Under the pieces are notes generated by a model. That model made no database searches. It was not told where the DNA came from and saw only the letters and a list, made by a program, of their open reading frames with translations. This document shows positions 62,946 to 64,000 of a stretch of 64,000 nucleotides of DNA, piece by piece (the first letter of the stretch is position 1; every line of letters starts with the position of its first letter). The stretch comes from a virus. The stretch lies in the IMG/VR virus record IMGVR_UViG_3300004369_000643, positions 1 through 64,000 of that record; one strand, given 5' to 3'. A program made the translations under genes and the position numbers.

Positions 62946-64000
62946 ATGAGTTTTGATGAAAGCCGACTCAACGAACTGAAGTCTGCTCTTACCGCTAAGA
63001 TGGATGAGCAGAAGCAGATCGCTGATTCGATGCAATTTGAGGGCACAACCCTCATCGCTGATGACGAGAAGAAGTCAGCATTCCAGAATAACATGACCCA
63101 AATTCGTGAGATTAAGGGTCTTATTGACGACATGAGCACACTTCGTGACGTGGCGGCTTGGTCTTCAGAGGCCGAATACAAGTCAGTTGCTGCCGAGGTT
63201 GCTGCTGGCGTTGAGGCAGAGGTTTCTCGCCACCGTTCAGTCGGTGACGCTTTCCTCGCTTCGGATGAGTTCAAGTCACTTCAGGGCGGCAAGGCTGGCG
63301 TAAACATGCCTTCACCGTTCATGGCGAAGTCACTTCAGCAGAAAGACCTTTACTCAGGTCTTCCTACTGGAACTCCTAGCGCCTTCGGTGCTATTGAGCG
63401 TGACGGTATTGTTCCGATTGCTCAGCGCCGCAGCCGTGTACGTGACCTTTTCCCGGCACGTACCACTAACTCAGCAGTGGTTGAGTACTTCCGTCAGACC
63501 GGCTTCACAAACAACGCTTCAGTTGTTCCTGAGTACTCCTCAGGCAACTTTGGTGCGAAGCCTCAGTCAACAATGACTTTCGTGGGTGAGCAGGCTCCTG
63601 TTCGCACGATTGCTCACTGGGAAGCCGCTCACCGCAACGTTCTCGCTGACGAGCCGCAATTGCGTTCGATCATCGACAACGAACTGTTGTACGGTCTTCG
63701 TCTGACCGAGGATGCTCAGATTCTTTCAGGTGCTGGCACCGGCGAGGATCTCACTGGTATCCTTAACACTTCAGGCATTCAGACCTACTCATGGTCAGCA
63801 GGCGCAACTACGCCTGTTGCTGACACCAAGGCGGACGCTCTCCGTCGTGCGGCCACGTTGGCATACCTCGCCTACTACGAGCCGACCGGCATCATCGTTC
63901 ACCCTGCAGACTGGGAAGACATCGAACTCACCAAGAACTCACAGGGCACGTATCTTCTTGCCATGTCTGTTGCTGGTGGTGCAGAGTCACGTGTCTGGCG
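62946..64000 (+). CDS. Major capsid protein, HK97 fold (3' end off the window)
   Basis: ATG 62946 (MSFDESRLNELKSALTA) after TTAAGGAGACTAAAC. Residues 1-90 form a helical delta-like scaffold, then GIVPIAQRRSRVRDLFPA, LADEPQLRSIIDNELLYGL and ILSGAGTGEDLTGIL, the usual HK97 capsid landmarks. The prohead protease at 48401 would remove the delta domain. Open at the right edge. Confidence 0.92.
   Translation, partial: MSFDESRLNELKSALTAKMDEQKQIADSMQFEGTTLIADDEKKSAFQNNMTQIREIKGLIDDMSTLRDVAAWSSEAEYKSVAAEVAAGVEAEVSRHRSVGDAFLASDEFKSLQGGKAGVNMPSPFMAKSLQQKDLYSGLPTGTPSAFGAIERDGIVPIAQRRSRVRDLFPARTTNSAVVEYFRQTGFTNNASVVPEYSSGNFGAKPQSTMTFVGEQAPVRTIAHWEAAHRNVLADEPQLRSIIDNELLYGLRLTEDAQILSGAGTGEDLTGILNTSGIQTYSWSAGATTPVADTKADALRRAATLAYLAYYEPTGIIVHPADWEDIELTKNSQGTYLLAMSVAGGAESRVW

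Noticed and set aside
1-64000. CRISPR array
   Set aside because: The tandem repeats at 16341 and 26704 have no unique spacers of constant length.
1-64000. Integrase, excisionase or att site
   Set aside because: No tyrosine or serine recombinase recognised, so a temperate life style cannot be supported from this window.

Overview
The window reads as part of a double-stranded DNA tailed phage that infects an actinobacterium. Sequence evidence for a phage: an HK97-type head module (large terminase, portal, MuF-type protein, prohead protease, major capsid protein running off the right edge), r1t-like holin, phage RecA, SSB, primase-helicase and ThyX. Evidence for an actinobacterial host is indirect: a WhiB-like Fe-S regulator, a TIGR04338-like metallohydrolase, an actinophage-type holin, a secreted protein with long Thr/Pro linkers, many leaderless genes, and dyads matching the actinobacterial LexA box (CGAAC-N4-GTTCG). 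No tRNA, CRISPR array, integrase or ribosomal RNA was recognised.

Layout. (1) 1-16.8 kb, visibly GC-richer: about 35 very small genes, mostly leftward, in one- to three-gene units, each with its own promoter (TTGACA, 17-18 bp, TATAAT-like). This arm is full of structure: promoters whose -35 sits in the loop of a hairpin, a hairpin RNA motif in five copies with covarying stems, two look-alike three-way-junction 5' leaders, a dispersed 19-bp element, and two arrays of palindromes (8.43-8.60 and 16.27-16.67 kb). (2) 16.8-26.6 kb, leftward: SNF2 helicase, Mom-like acetyltransferase-fold protein, a PhyH-type dioxygenase, a histone-deacetylase-fold amidohydrolase, ThyX, HAD-like phosphatase, primase-helicase, a possible helicase loader and SSB. 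(3) 26.6-27.2 kb: non-coding iteron-like repeats at the divergence point, a candidate origin or switch. (4) 27.2-32.6 kb, mixed strands: thymidine kinase, zinc ribbon protein, Thr-rich secreted protein, holin-like membrane proteins, RecA. (5) 32.6-44.2 kb, rightward: WhiB-like, Rad52-like annealing protein, Cas4/RecB-like nuclease, glycosyltransferase, two HNH proteins, second PhyH dioxygenase, methyltransferase, a ParB / PAPS-reductase-like / ParB trio, MazG and a DUF932-like protein. (6) 44.2-64 kb: ferredoxin and terminase (leftward), then the rightward head module with a 2796-residue protein ending in a kinase-like fold.

How the genes fit together. RecA, the Rad52-like protein, the Cas4-like nuclease, SSB and primase-helicase form a replication-recombination set. 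ThyX, thymidine kinase, MazG and the HAD protein serve nucleotide supply. Mom-like, HDAC-like, dioxygenases, glycosyltransferase, methyltransferase and the ParB/PAPS pair suggest DNA or glycan modification, but no substrate can be read from sequence.

The most unusual feature is the expression architecture: at least 16 genes, including recA, start 6-7 nt after a -10 box and so appear to be translated from leaderless mRNAs, while the left-arm genes use SD leaders, structured RNAs and combined terminator-promoter hairpins.
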